Source: Hemicordylus capensis (Eukaryota > Chordata > Lepidosauria > Squamata > Cordylidae). From it: a stretch of 64,000 nt of DNA. Below, piece after piece: positions 1 through 10,943 of this stretch. Under the pieces are notes generated by a model. The model did not search any database. It was not told the DNA's origin and was given only the letters and a program-made list of their open reading frames with translations. Every line of letters begins with the position of its first letter. The first letter of the stretch is position 1. The stretch is taken from the NCBI RefSeq assembly GCF_027244095.1, contig NC_069662.1:16456501-16520500 (forward strand), written 5' to 3'. The translations under genes were made by a program, and so were the position numbers.

Positions 1-249
1 CCGTGGTGGATAAGGGAAGACCCCATGGAATGTGCTAACAATTTCAATATAGTGGAGATCCCCAGAGAAGAAAACACCCAGAAAACCAGAAAAGGAAAGG
101 AAACAGGCTTGCTCACTATGAAGAGAGATCTCAGGATGGGCTGGATGTACTGTGTTCCACTGTCTAGAATAATCCTTCAGAAAAGAATTAATCCTGTATC
201 CTTAGGCAGTGGAAGAAAGTATCCATATATATAACTGACAGCAGCTCAT

Positions 250-2900
250 GAACCTAGGGTGGAAGGTCACTCCATAATGCCTTAAGCCTCAACAATCTGT
301 TGTAGGACCCACATTTCCAAAAAGAAGCACCAGAAGGATGCCAAGAACTAAGCTTGTAATGACAAGAGAAAGAAAAAAAGAATGATCATGTGACTGCCTA
401 ACAAGTGTCTATCGGGGAGCCTGAGTAGAGAATGCAGCAGAAGTGGTTCAGCGGTGAGTAGAATGGGATGTGATGCCCTCTGGTGTTCTTTTATTGGAGC
501 TCTCACAAGCATAAACTATGTAGCCTTTGATCCATCTGCCCAGGGTGGTGAACGAAACCTTATGGCCCAGACTGGCAGCATAAAAGGACACAAATAAAGA
601 TTCTGAAACTTGGTAAAGCACTTGGTTATTTTTAGGTACACCTTAATGGCCTAGAATGTGTTGTGTCTTTTCTTTTGGAATGGGGCAGAAGGTGGGTTAA
701 GACTAATTCTTGAGACCTATAGGAAACAGAAGTCATTTGTGGAATAAAGATTGGGTCGAGGCGGAGGAGAACATAGTCCGGGTAAATCAAACAGAGCTCT
801 TTTTGAACTGATAGATCCCTGAGTTTGGTCACCCACATGACGTAAGTTATTGCCAACAAAAAGAGGACCTTCGAGGTCATTCATTTGAGTTCCACAGAGT
901 GGAGTTCAAATGGTGGTTTGATGAGTGCCAAAGGATGACCTAATAAGTCCCAGGTAGGAATAGTGTTGGGGGGATACTTTTAGTATCTTTCTCTCTCTCT
1001 TTTTAACCCTCTTACAATATGCAGGTGGACTGCCAGTGTTGACTTTGAGTTCACTCAAATGACAGAAGAGATGGCTGCTACCTGCCTCTTCAGCAGGTTT
1101 GGCCATAGGCCCTCATCAAAGTGCTTCTAAAGAAAGGACAAAATACCACCAACAGAGAGGCAGGATTCAGGTCCTTCCGAGTATACCAGGCAGCCAAGTT
1201 CCTTGACGAGGAAGTAAATTCTTCATGAGGAAGAAAATAAAGAGAGTAAGTTCTCTTTGTTGCTTTATTTCTAGACACCAAGACAGTTTCTAGGACGCTG
1301 TCCCTCATAGCCCTGCCTGCTCAGAGCTTGCCACTCAATCTCCACACCATCAGATGTAACCAGGCCAGGTCTGGGTGAAGAACAGGCCCCTGCAATAGAA
1401 GCTGTTGGTAGCTCCCCAGATCCATGGAGGGCTCTGAAAACAGCTGCACTGGGTTGCACCTTTAAGTTGAACCTGGATTTATGGTCAACCTTCCAGTTCT
1501 TAAACCAGAGTTGGCAATGCCCTGCTATGTCTGCAGCTATCATCCTGGAAGTAAACTGGAGGATGCTTGTGCTGGCATTCGCCATAGTGTCTGCAGCTTT
1601 GTATAACTAGCTAATATCTTGGGGTAACTGAGGCTAGCCTTGGGGGAGCATGTCAAAGCTCCACGGCCCAAAGAATGGACGCTCTGGAAAAAATGGAGGT
1701 TGCCATAGTTGAGTGCATTGCTAGGGCATTAGCTTTGTAGGTTTGCGCAGCATGGTATTGCAGTGCTTGTCCTCTGGATTTTTAAGGGTGTCATCTCTGT
1801 CCTTGGGCAATGCTACTCCACAGACCAACGTGGCCATGGAAGTGTTGACAATGAGAAGCCATTCAATGATATTGTGTGGGACTGCATAAAAGTGGTGGAA
1901 AGTCTTTTGCTTTCAGCAGTTTTCCACTCCCCTTGCATAATGTCCTGAAAGAGCCAAGGACAAGGGATGGTCAGCTCTGGACCGTGCTGAGATGGAAAAA
2001 TCTCCTGTGCAGCCTCTGGTTGGGAAGTGGAAAGGGCGGGAAGTTGAGCTTCCAACTGCAGAACTCTACACATCTTGTGTAATAATAAAGCAAAATCCTC
2101 CGGGTTAAATAAATGATATGGGACAGAGAAAGAGAAAGCTATCTCTGTCTGAGATAGAGGCTTCCGAGTCCCAACTGCAACTTTAGGGCTGTTGTGGCAG
2201 ACTTGGCAGGGGGAGGGACTGCCCATGGTCCTTGCCAAGATGGCCTGGCTCTGGACTGAGCATTGGGGAAAGGTGTGGGGCTTGGGGAGCTGGCTCCTAT
2301 CTAAAGATGGTAATGGGGTTGGGGATTCTTGGTCAGACCCCTCTGATGAGTGAACACGCTGTGTGACTGGACTTCTCTGAAGTGCCCATCACCATTGGGA
2401 TTGGGACCCTATGGAGTCTGAAGCCAGTATGGGCTAAGAAGATTGTGGCGGGAAATCTCCACGCCGAGCTTTCTATGATATTTCACTATCTTCCAGAGCC
2501 ACTGCCAGATATTAGAGGGTAAGAGCTCGCCCAACCCCCTCATGAGGATCATCCTCGTTGAATTCTGAAGCCGTCACAACAACACCCCTGCTCTTTTTGG
2601 GGTGCACACTGCCTACCTCCTATGGAGCCGTTGTGGACCTGCTTGTGCGCCCAACTGGTGCGCGGAGCTAAATCAGGAGCTTGGGGTGGTCTGTGGCTCC
2701 CATGATATTCCCGCCTTCCCCCAGGGCCAAATGGAAGTGGGTGTGAGGGGAAGACAGAGGTCCAGCCAGCCTAGGGGACTGACTAAAGATGCGCCACTAC
2801 CTCAATCTCCTTGCCACTTCTTTGGTAGCATCTCTGCCTTTGAGGAACTCAAGTCCTTGTGAAGAGGCAGGCTCATCAGACATTGAGCCCTGTCACCAAG
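250..2900 (-). mobile_element. DIRS-type retroelement fossil in an SRCAP intron
   Basis: Minus-strand peptides match the DIRS elements elsewhere in this window. Gag-like pieces lie at about 1.27-2.24 kb (for example ASILW and LWFKNWKVD). Tyrosine-recombinase-like pieces lie at about 0.37-1.3 kb (for example VLFLLAIT and the HST segment). No reverse transcriptase or RNase H part is recognised. The element is badly broken, with many breaks, and looks the oldest of the three. Its ends are not resolved. Confidence 0.75.
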
Positions 2901-3251
2901 GCTCTCATCTCTTACTGACATTGAGTAAGCCAACAAGATAGGTGCCAAGTGCACCTCCCTTCCTGCCCTAACTAGCTAAACCACAAGTGGAGAAGAGGGA
3001 AGGTAACGAGATACAGATTAACTGAGGTAAGAGCACCAATGCAATCTTCTGTCTGGACCAAGACAAGGCAGAACTGGGGACGCAAGGGGAAGCTCTTCCC
3101 GACAGATGCAGTCCTACTTGAAGTTTATTGGCCATCTAGGAGTGAGTGGGAGGAACTAAACCATATATGGATGCACTCCTCACTACCTTAGAATCTAAAC
3201 ACAGTTCTCCAGGCTTCCCAACCCACAACTGGCCCATAACCAGTAGCACAC

Positions 3252-3535
3252 CTTTAGGTTTGTGGAGGTCTGTTTTTCTTCCTGCTCCTCTTCTTCGCTG
3301 TCACCCTTCTCTTCTTCATCACTGTCAGAGCTGGAGGCACAAGGGGACACGCTGAAGGAGTTCTCCAAGATCTGCGGGGGCAGTGACTGCAGTAGTTCCT
3401 CTAGGGGCAGTTCACTCTCCTGCTTTAGAAGCTCGATCTCCCGTTGCTGAGTCTCCGAATCATTCCCTTCCTGCTGCTCTTCCACCTCAATCGTTTCCTC
3501 ATCATCCGACTCTTCATGGGGTTGGAAATCCCCAT
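3252..3535 (-). CDS. SRCAP: SRCAP coding exon 6, acidic segment
   Basis: The acceptor TCTGACAG precedes 3535 and the donor AAG|GTGTGC follows 3252. The 284 nt complete a split GAT codon and end in phase 0. It encodes EETIEVEEQQEGND, ELPLEELLQSLPPQ and a Glu-rich end, as in human SRCAP. The next SRCAP exon (human motif NKQPWHPDEDDEEF) is not found below it, so the intron runs off the window edge. Confidence 0.95.
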
Positions 3536-6500
3536 CTGTCAGAGAAAGAAGTGGGGTTAGATACCTGAAGAAGTGGAGTCAGTGGAGTCAGAAAGAAGTG
3601 GGGGTGATGGTCAGGGGCATAACTATAATAGGGCAAGGGGAGACCGTTGTCTCAGGGCCCCCTGCCTCGCACCCCCCCCCAACATGTCTCCTCCACCCAA
3701 CGCCCACCCAAGCTTCCTTGAATGATAAATATTTAGAGGAAGGCAGTGATGGGCGGGGTTAAAATTTTGTCTCTGAGCCCACTCCAACCTTGTTACACCC
3801 CTGGTGAGGGTAAGGAATGGACATTGATGTTTCTTCCTCCAAAGAAATTTCTTAAGAGAAGCAAACATCTGGAGAATAGAAGATGGGATGAGAAATACTC
3901 CACACAGAGACACTAGTCTTGAACCAGCCCAGAATAGGATGGGGACTGGCAGGTTCAGAAAAGAGCTGAGAACTTCTACACTTCTGACCTTCATCCTCAA
4001 TGAGGTGACTGGGGGGTGGTGGGCTAGAGGCAGTAGAGCCAGCATGGGAGCCACTGGTCTTGCTGGCAACTGGAAGGGTCTCGTTGAGGCTCTGGGTCAG
4101 CAGGTCTGAGTACTTCTCTGTCTGGCCCACTATGAAATCTAGCTGCAGGTCCAAGGCTTTCTTCCGCTTCTCCTCCAGACGTGACTGCTGCTTGAACTGC
4201 ACAACCTGAGGAAGATGGGATAAGAAAAAAGACTTCAGCATTTATATTTCTATAGGATCTTATGTTGCTTGAATTTGCTCTTGAGTTAGAAGCATGAGCT
4301 AAACTCACTCAAGACTCACTGTATTTTGCTAAGTCTTCAGTAGCAATGCCCACACTTTCTCATCCTTTTCTCTGCAATCACAAGAGCCAGAAGCTTGCTT
4401 AACCCTCTTACACTGGTCAAAAACACTTTACGAAACAAGAATTAGAACTAAACAGATCCCAATCAGTGTTCCCTCTAACAGGGATTTCCAGATATTGTTG
4501 ACTACAACTCCCAGAATCCCCAAGCAAAAGCCACTGCAGCTGGGGATTCTGGGAGTTGTAGTCAACAACATCTGGGAATTTCTGCTAGAGGGAACGCTGA
4601 TCCCAATACATGATTGATTGTTTTATGCTGCACTTCTGTGGATAGCAACAGTGCTGGAACTCTTCCGGGCAGCTGGCTGCCATTTACGTTTTTCAGAATG
4701 CCCTTAGGAATTATGCTATGTTACATGTACTATTGCGGGGCGGGGCGAGATAGTGGGCTGCCAATTTCCCCCTCTGAAATGCTCCAGAAGTGCACAAAGG
4801 GGTGCAACATAAAACAGTTTAAAAATAAAGAAAAAAGGAATATATAGAATTTCATACCCCAACCACCTTTTGAAAACATCAACCCTACTCAGTTTAGCTG
4901 CCTGTGAATGGAGCAAATATGGGGAAGGGGATTTTCAGATCAGCACTAGTTGGAAGTCAAACAATTTCTCAGTATATACACATTGGATCAGGGCTGCTCA
5001 ACTTTGGACCCCAGCTTTTTTTGGACTACAACTCCAATAATCCCCAACCACAGTGGCCAATAGCCAGGGATTATGGAAATTGTATGCCAACATCTACAGG
5101 AGGACCAAAGTTGAGCAGCTCTGCCTTGGATGCTAAGTATTTTAAGATACAGAACCCTTCCCAGCGCACCAGTCCCTTGTGGATAGCCAGCAACACTTAG
5201 CTAAAGGGATAGCTCCAATATTTTGACTACTGGGCAGACCAAAACCAACAAGGCCTGCATGCTGACTTCGTATTGCAAAACCAGGTGCCCCACCAGCTCC
5301 CACATACCTTCTCTACGTTGCTCCAGAACTGCTTGACCTCTTTGGCGATGGATGAGGCGATGCGGCGCAGCTTGGCCTGCTCCTCCCGTTTAGCTCGTTC
5401 TTCTTTTTGCTTCTGTTCTTCATGGTGCCTTATCACCATGCGCACAACCTGCATGCAACAAAAAAGGGAGGAACACACTAGTGGCCGCAACCAATCTCAG
5501 ATACCCAATGGCACTGTACAGTCCTTCTGTCTGGATCTAAGTAGCAGGAAAGGCTAGCTCTAGCTGACTAAATGTGGATTAAAATTCTGTGGACATGCAG
5601 TATGTTGCTTTTCTACCTTAGGACAAGCTAGAAGACTTTGGTGCTACAAAATGGCATCATAATGGAACATTACTAGGAACGTGAGCAAGTGGAGAGACAG
5701 GGCAGGCTATCAAACCTAGAAGTATCGAGGCAGCTAAAAATGGCTTATGCAGCGTAATTTGTTTCCTAACAGGGCTAGGGACTGGATGAAAAATGGTAAA
5801 AGGATATGTACATGGAAATCTTGGAACAAAATTCTCGCTCCTCCTATCTTCCCACTTCTCCCTAGGCTGAATCATGTGTTTTTCTCAGATCCACCGTTTA
5901 AATTTAGAGTATATAAAGACTAGGAATCAAGGGGAATCTTCAGGCTACAAGATTTATTTCAGTGTTGAAAGCCAATTTCTGACAATAAACTGAACCACCT
6001 ATTAGGACTCCAGGCAATTTGGCTTCAAAAAGCACAAATCAAATCTTTTGCTACATTTCTTTATAATAAAAATGAAGCAAACAAGCAACTGACATAAAAA
6101 GGATTGATCTTGTATCTATATAACATCCTTATCTCAGAACCTAATGGCTCATCAAGAGGCCATAAGCTCGTCTGGGAAGCTGACCTTAAGACTTGAATTT
6201 TAGACTCTGAATGGGATGCAATTTGAAGCAGGATCCCTCTTAAAACAATTTCAGCAAGAATACAAAAAACCCACACTTAAATACACAGATGGCAACTAAT
6301 GCCAGTAAAAACTTCACTACATTAACAAAACACTTTCACCAAATTGCTGGAAGGGATGCCAGGACCATGAGACAGAGAATGTTCTAAAGTTAGGAAATAC
6401 TGGGAACTCGTCTTTGGTATGATTTCAGATCATCATGCCAGATCCTGTGCTTGCATTACTTTCTGTTTTTAAAACAGATTATAAACAGCTCCTCCACAAA

Positions 6501-7943
6501 TATCTTATACTACTACATTTGGCAGCTGCTAAAATGGAAGTAGCCAAAAATTGGAAATCAGAAAAGAGTTTCACAATATCAGGATGGTTAAATAGGGTCT
6601 GGCAAATTGCTCTTTCAAAAAAGCTTATTCAAACAAGATTAATCAACAGTCTGCCAAAAGACGACCAGTTTTTGTTAACTTGGCATTCTTTTATACAGCA
6701 TGTAAACAAGGTATCCAATGAAATAATGCTGCTGATGAAATAAAATTATGGAAAGTTATTTTTTCCTAATGAAAAAATAGGCATGAAACTGCTTTCCCCC
6801 GCTTTTACTATTTGCTACTATTACTTACTATAAATGTTTGTATACGTTCACTTCCTCTCTTACAACGGACAATTTGTATATCACTAGCCACCTATTTGGA
6901 CTATAACAATGGTCACTGTTTGTCTGACATTTCTGTGATTACTTAGTTATCTGTATGTTTCTTTAAAAAATAAAAATAGAAGGTAAAAGGAGATGGGTCA
7001 AATATTGGTGGACAGCTCCACCAATGTGGATTGTGGAACTCACCTTCCTGGCAACCCCTCTCTTCCAGCGACGTTCTTGGGCAAAGTCAGCAGACAGCCA
7101 CTGCATCTCCTCACACAGATAATCCCAGTGCACTTTGGGTCGAACTGGCTCAGGCACCTTGGACAGCCTCTTCAGGGACCAGAATCCCTCCTTCTTCATT
7201 TCAGCAATGCGGTTCTCAATTTCTGCTTCCTGAAATACAGTGCCCAAATAAGTAACCTTGAAACATTCCCTCAGTTTTTAATGAAGACTGGAGGGACCCA
7301 ATGCACAACCCATCAGCTCAGATTGCAAATGCCCAAGCCAAGGTGAAGGAAAGTCTCCAATGAACTCTGGATCAGATGCAGCTTACATGCTTGGCCTGCT
7401 CGGCGATCTCCGCATGTGTCTTGTCCCACATGCTTGCTGGGTCAGGGGAGGTGTACATCCCAGGCGATACCAGGGTTCTGTTTTGTGTCTTGGAAACATC
7501 AAAGCCCAGGTGACTGTCTAGAGAGGAGTCCTGGGTGAGATGTGGTGGAGAGATGCTGCCACTTGAGGCAGGTGAGCCCGATGAGGCTGGTGACACTGGG
7601 TTGCTGCCTGTCATTCTGTCTGATGCAGTCTGGGGTGGGTGTGAGGGAGACAGACAAGAGCAGATGGTCACAGAGAAGCATTAGCTCTAGAAAGAAACCC
7701 AACTGTTCCAGAGGCATCAGAGAAGAGCTTTCCTCATAACTGCTCTCTGCTTCACAAGACTCTCACACACCTCATTAAAGCATAATGGATTTATGAGGGC
7801 CTCTACCATACCACCAATTTCCCTGCAAAGCTGCAGTCTGGTACAGGGCCCTGCTATTTGGGGCCACTTAGCAGGAGTCCCCTCACCTCCAACTCTACCT
7901 GTGTGTGCAGTGCATGGTGCTGTTGGGGAGGACTGCTCTGCAT
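3252..7943 (-). CDS. SRCAP: SRCAP, N-terminal coding exons (gene continues past position 1)
   Basis: SRCAP is the SWI2/SNF2 ATPase that exchanges H2A.Z-H2B into nucleosomes in the nucleus. Six canonical coding exons are visible on the minus strand and join in phase: 7943-7899, 7629-7387, 7229-7044, 5448-5308, 4205-3989 and 3535-3252. The product starts MQSSPPQQHHALHTQ, continues with MTGSNPVSPASSGSPASSG, then an HSA domain (about residues 109-180, with WDYLCEEMQWLSADFAQERR), a basic coiled stretch, VVQFKQQSRLEEKRKKALDL, and the acidic ELPLEELLQSLPPQ segment. All of these match vertebrate SRCAP as I know it. The HSA domain binds actin and Arp proteins. The ATPase, long proline-rich middle and AT-hooks are not in the window. 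The canonical ATG is at 7943, but the frame stays open upstream through two more exons. Identification is very secure. Confidence 0.96.
3612..3803. mobile_element. hAT-type MITE, 192 bp
   Basis: The ends are CAGGGGCATAAC and, inverted, CAGGGGTGTAAC (10 of 12 match). It is flanked by GTGATGGT (3604-3611) and GTGAGGGT (3804-3811), an 8-bp target duplication with one change. It lies in an SRCAP intron and has no coding capacity. Confidence 0.75.
3989..4205 (-). CDS. SRCAP: SRCAP coding exon 5
   Basis: The acceptor TTCCTCAG precedes 4205 and the donor AAG|GTCAGA follows 3989. The exon is 217 nt and ends in phase 1. It encodes VVQFKQQSRLEEKRKKALDL, then DFIVGQTEKYSDLLTQSLN and a Ser/Pro linker (SSPPPPSHL). 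Confidence 0.95.
4464..4599. mobile_element. Palindromic hAT MITE with perfect 8-bp target duplication
   Basis: The ends are CAGTGTTCCCTCTA and TAGAGGGAACGCTG, the body is a hairpin with ACTACAACTCCCAGAATCCC, and the flanks are ATCCCAAT on both sides (4456-4463 and 4600-4607). It is 136 bp, in an SRCAP intron. Confidence 0.85.
4989..5123. mobile_element. Palindromic MITE related to the 4464 copy
   Basis: The arms GGGCTGCTCAACTTTGG and CCAAAGTTGAGCAGCTCTG are inverted, and the interior again has ACTACAACTCC. The flanks CATTGGAT and CCTTGGAT form a near-perfect 8-bp duplication. Confidence 0.7.
5308..5448 (-). CDS. SRCAP: SRCAP coding exon 4, HSA domain second half
   Basis: The acceptor GCATGCAG precedes 5448 and the donor AAG|GTATGT follows 5308, giving 47 codons in phase 0. 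It encodes VVRMVIRHHEEQKQKEERAK and then RRIASSIAKEVKQFWSNVEK, a charged helix. Confidence 0.96.
5900..6975 (+). mobile_element. LINE-1 3' end, degraded
   Basis: The plus-strand peptide at 6435-6743 (LAAAKMEVAKNWKSEKSFTI, SGWLNRVWQIALSKKL) matches the C-terminal end of L1 ORF2. Upstream frames with YWELVFGMI fit the same region but carry stops. An A-rich end (TTTAAAAAATAAAAATAG) closes it. It lies in an SRCAP intron. Confidence 0.7.
7044..7229 (-). CDS. SRCAP: SRCAP coding exon 3, HSA domain first half
   Basis: The acceptor is TATTTCAG before 7229 and the donor is AAG|GTGAGT after 7044, giving 62 codons in phase 0. It encodes EAEIENRIAEMKKEGFWSL followed by HWDYLCEEMQWLSADFAQER, the HSA helix that docks actin and Arp4 in SWR1-type remodelers. 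Confidence 0.96.
7387..7629 (-). CDS. SRCAP: SRCAP coding exon 2
   Basis: Acceptor CCCACCCCAG at 7630-7631 and donor CAT|GTAAGC after 7387 bound 81 codons in phase 0. It encodes TASDRMTGSNPVSPASSG through DKTHAEIAEQAKH, the Ser/Pro-rich head of SRCAP that leads into the HSA domain. Confidence 0.94.
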
Positions 7944-8131
7944 TTTAATTCTCTCTTGCTCTTTGCCTCTCGTCCCAATAGCTTCGTTTGTGGTCGTAGT
8001 GCTGGTGTCCTGCTCCAGTGCATACTGGGAACTGGCCTCATTCTGGTCAGCCAGCCACTGGGACGAGTCGTCCAGCTCCTGGGTTCCCTGGCAGCCCAGC
8101 CTGCGCTCGGGACTGCCCGTTCCAGAATTAG
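7899..8131 (-). CDS. SRCAP: SRCAP exon with canonical start codon
   Basis: The exon is bounded by an acceptor ending TCTTCAG at 8132 and a donor CAG|GTAGAG after 7899. The canonical ATG is at 7943-7941 and the exon ends in phase 0 after 15 codons. The 188 bases before the ATG contain no stop in the same frame and read as a plausible peptide (QELDDSSQWLADQNEASSQ and on). They may be 5' UTR in the usual isoform or coding in an N-terminally extended one. Confidence 0.9.
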
Positions 8132-10188
8132 CTGAAGAGATTAGAAGTCAATCATACTGCGATCAGAGGAAAGTTGAAGAAATCTTAAATACTGTCAAGA
8201 ACAGGTTCAAGGAAGATTTCCAGAGGAAATGAAATCAACGACCTAAAAACAAAATCAACATGCTCTCCGATTACAATATCACTAGTCTTTAAACTATAGT
8301 AGGGTATTAAACATTACAAGAAGGAAAATGACGCACTTTAAAAGCAACTAAAACATAAATTAAAAGAACGTTATCTTAAAATATGTTGTTGAAAGCTTAA
8401 AAACCTATCAATAAGTGAACAATTTCACCCAGGACACAGAAAACAAAGCAAAAAGTCATCAGTGCCACTTTCTCTGTATAGCTTGAAGCAGAACATTTGG
8501 GTTGGGGGAGGGATTTAATTTGAATAGAGCTCCTACAGAAGAAACCTCAACGAAGGTCTAGAAAATCATTGTTAAGATTAATAAGCGATAGTCAATTAAA
8601 TCCTCAATTGTTAAAGAGTCCAGATGTGTTACACCACCTATCCTATATATTAACTGGTGTGACTGATGCTAGTGGACTGTAATGCTATCTTCTGGATTGA
8701 TTAAATAAATTATCCTTTGAATCAGCTGAGCTTAATCTGGGACACGCCTTATATGAGAAGTTTTCTAGAAAGGCTAGCCAACCATTTGGAACAGCCCACA
8801 ACAGTTCCAGTTCTGGGTCAGGTGTTGGAAATGCTCAACAGGATCAGAAATTACCTAGCATTTAGGGCTAAACTAGAAGAGAGAATGGAGATCTGTGATT
8901 GACCCTTTATCTGCAGCCACAGGGGGAGGGGACTGTGATTTGGATCAGGACCATGGAGTGGTGGAGGGAAGGAGGTTTAACTCTCCTTCTGAACAGTTTT
9001 CCTAATGAAAATGCCCTCCTCACAACTCTTTTCCCCATAGGGAAAACTTACATGTAAATCACTTTGGGTTGATCATTTTCATCAGAAAATGGCAGACTAG
9101 TACATTACCCCCCAAATTTTCCACAATGGAGCAACTAGCAGCTTCAAGGAGAAGAAGTTTCCTCAGGAAAAAGATCTAAGGATTAATTCTCCTCTTCCAT
9201 GGCCCCTATCCAAATCTGCCCCCTGCCCCGGCCTTTCCTCAAGGCCAATTTATGCAGAAGTTTTAGAGAGGTAGGAGATATTATCACATATTTCCATTGT
9301 TTCATCTAAAATGGCCCTCTTTTGACACCAGCTGAGTGCAAACTGCCATATAGAAGACACATGGCCCTTATTCAGAGGTCTTACAATCTACACAAGACAA
9401 TTTCTCTGATAAAGCCCAGTGGAAAGCCTGAGAACCAGTGCCTTAAATTAACAGAACTACTACAGCAACATCAACACATATCAACACCAGAAATCTCCAC
9501 CCAAAGTTAGTTTGTAGAAAAAGGCACAAATATGCTGATGCAGACTGACCAATGCGGTAATATTTCAATCAACAAAACCAAGTTAATAAATATGTTCCCC
9601 ATTAATCCCCTCAAAATGCAACACAAGATCTATTTCCTCTCATAAAATTTGCATTTGAAATGCCAGAGAATATAGCACACACCAATTCCCTATTTCTCTA
9701 GGAACATAAAAAAAGACAAAAAAGATAAACAAAGCACTCAGGTTTAGAATAGCAATAGATGTGGACAAAGACAAATGAAGGCCTTGATTACAGGAGTCAA
9801 GATGAGACAGAGCAAGAAAGAGAGATTATATTGCACAGTACTAAATGTCAAAGGCTTTCCAAACTTTTTCTAGGGTTACTGTGGATGCAGGTTAAGTTAT
9901 AAGATTTGTACAATGAACTTCCTGCCTTTGGGCTGCAGTAACTTACACCCTCTATCAGACAGAAAGCCAGCAAAGCAAGTGCAGCATGCGGCCAAGTCAG
10001 ATCTTATCACTTCATAAATTCTGGCCATCAATAACCACAGAAATTGTGGGTAAAAAGATCACCTTGGGGACAAAATGAACCTGGCTTTGGCTTCAGGAAA
10101 ACTGCCAAGAATTTCTGTTTCTTTAGCATTCCTCTATTAAGAAACACACTCTTGCCAATGCCCCATCTCTGTTCATTTCGACCTGTAC
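8132..10188 (-). other. SRCAP 5' intron
   Basis: It is AT-rich and holds only short, unconvincing frames. A peptide near 8717-8902 (RMEICD end) was not recognised. No clear repeat family was placed. Confidence 0.5.
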
Positions 10189-10265
10189 CTGTGTGAGCTG
10201 AGAAGAACTCCTCTTGTTTGTCACACTCCACTTCCAGGGTTTCGCTTTCCTGGGGAAGACTATTC
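10189..10265 (-). CDS. SRCAP: SRCAP upstream exon, open in frame
   Basis: This 77-nt exon has an acceptor CTCCTTGCAG before 10265 and a donor CACAG|GTACAG after 10189. Read in the frame that joins the large upstream open frame to SRCAP it is fully open (SLPQESETLEVECDKQEEFF). It takes a 2-nt remainder and passes on a 1-nt remainder, exactly what the 8131-7899 exon needs. In other vertebrates this position would be 5' UTR, so the coding role is inferred. A role as a non-coding 5' exon is the alternative. Confidence 0.65.
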
Positions 10266-10943
10266 CTGCAAGGAGACAGGATTGTCAGTTCTGGATAGAG
10301 CATGACTGCAACAATCTGTCCTTTGGCTGGGAATTACCAGGCTCCTCAATGGTACTGCCAAAGAGTTGAAAAAACCTTGTCTCTCCCAGATTGTAACGCA
10401 GACAGAACGGGAACAGCCTGCCTGCGGGTTGCAGTGGAGAGTTTTAATGTAAGCACCAGCTACCAAATCCAAGCCTATGAGAAGAGGCATGAACCTGTTT
10501 GGGGTGCAGGGGAGCAGAGTCATTCAGAGAAATCTCTCACTCTCCCTTCCCCTTGAGGATTCCAAGTTGTTTTGGCAGAGCATTCTGTCTGCTTTCTTGC
10601 ACCAATTCTAGGAAGCCAGAAATTCACGTTTTCACAGTTTTAATACCCCGGCCCTGTTCTGTCTTACCTTTTACTTCCCTACAGGCCCACCTTTGCTCCA
10701 GAAGTGTCAATATTCTGCTTGCCACCCTCATCTCAGGGGCCCAGAGACTCGTTTTCTTCTTGCTCCATTATCTTCCCACAGATCTACAAGCCTGCAAACT
10801 GAGATTCTGCAACCTAACTTTACTGTCATGCGTTCTGCTTTAGGTTGTGTTTCTATAGCCTCAATTTGCTCCTAGTTCTTAAGTTACCTAATATGCCCCA
10901 ATTGACTGCAGCCATAACCTAACCCTCCACCTAACCCAGTTAC
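10266..10943 (-). other. Intron between the large ORF and the small SRCAP exon
   Basis: It is bounded by TCAAG|GTAACT and CTTGCAG. Nothing else recognisable was seen in it. Confidence 0.5.

Noticed and set aside
8717-8902. 61-codon frame as an SRCAP or independent exon
   Set aside because: There is no splice support, no recognisable family, and it is on the opposite strand to SRCAP.
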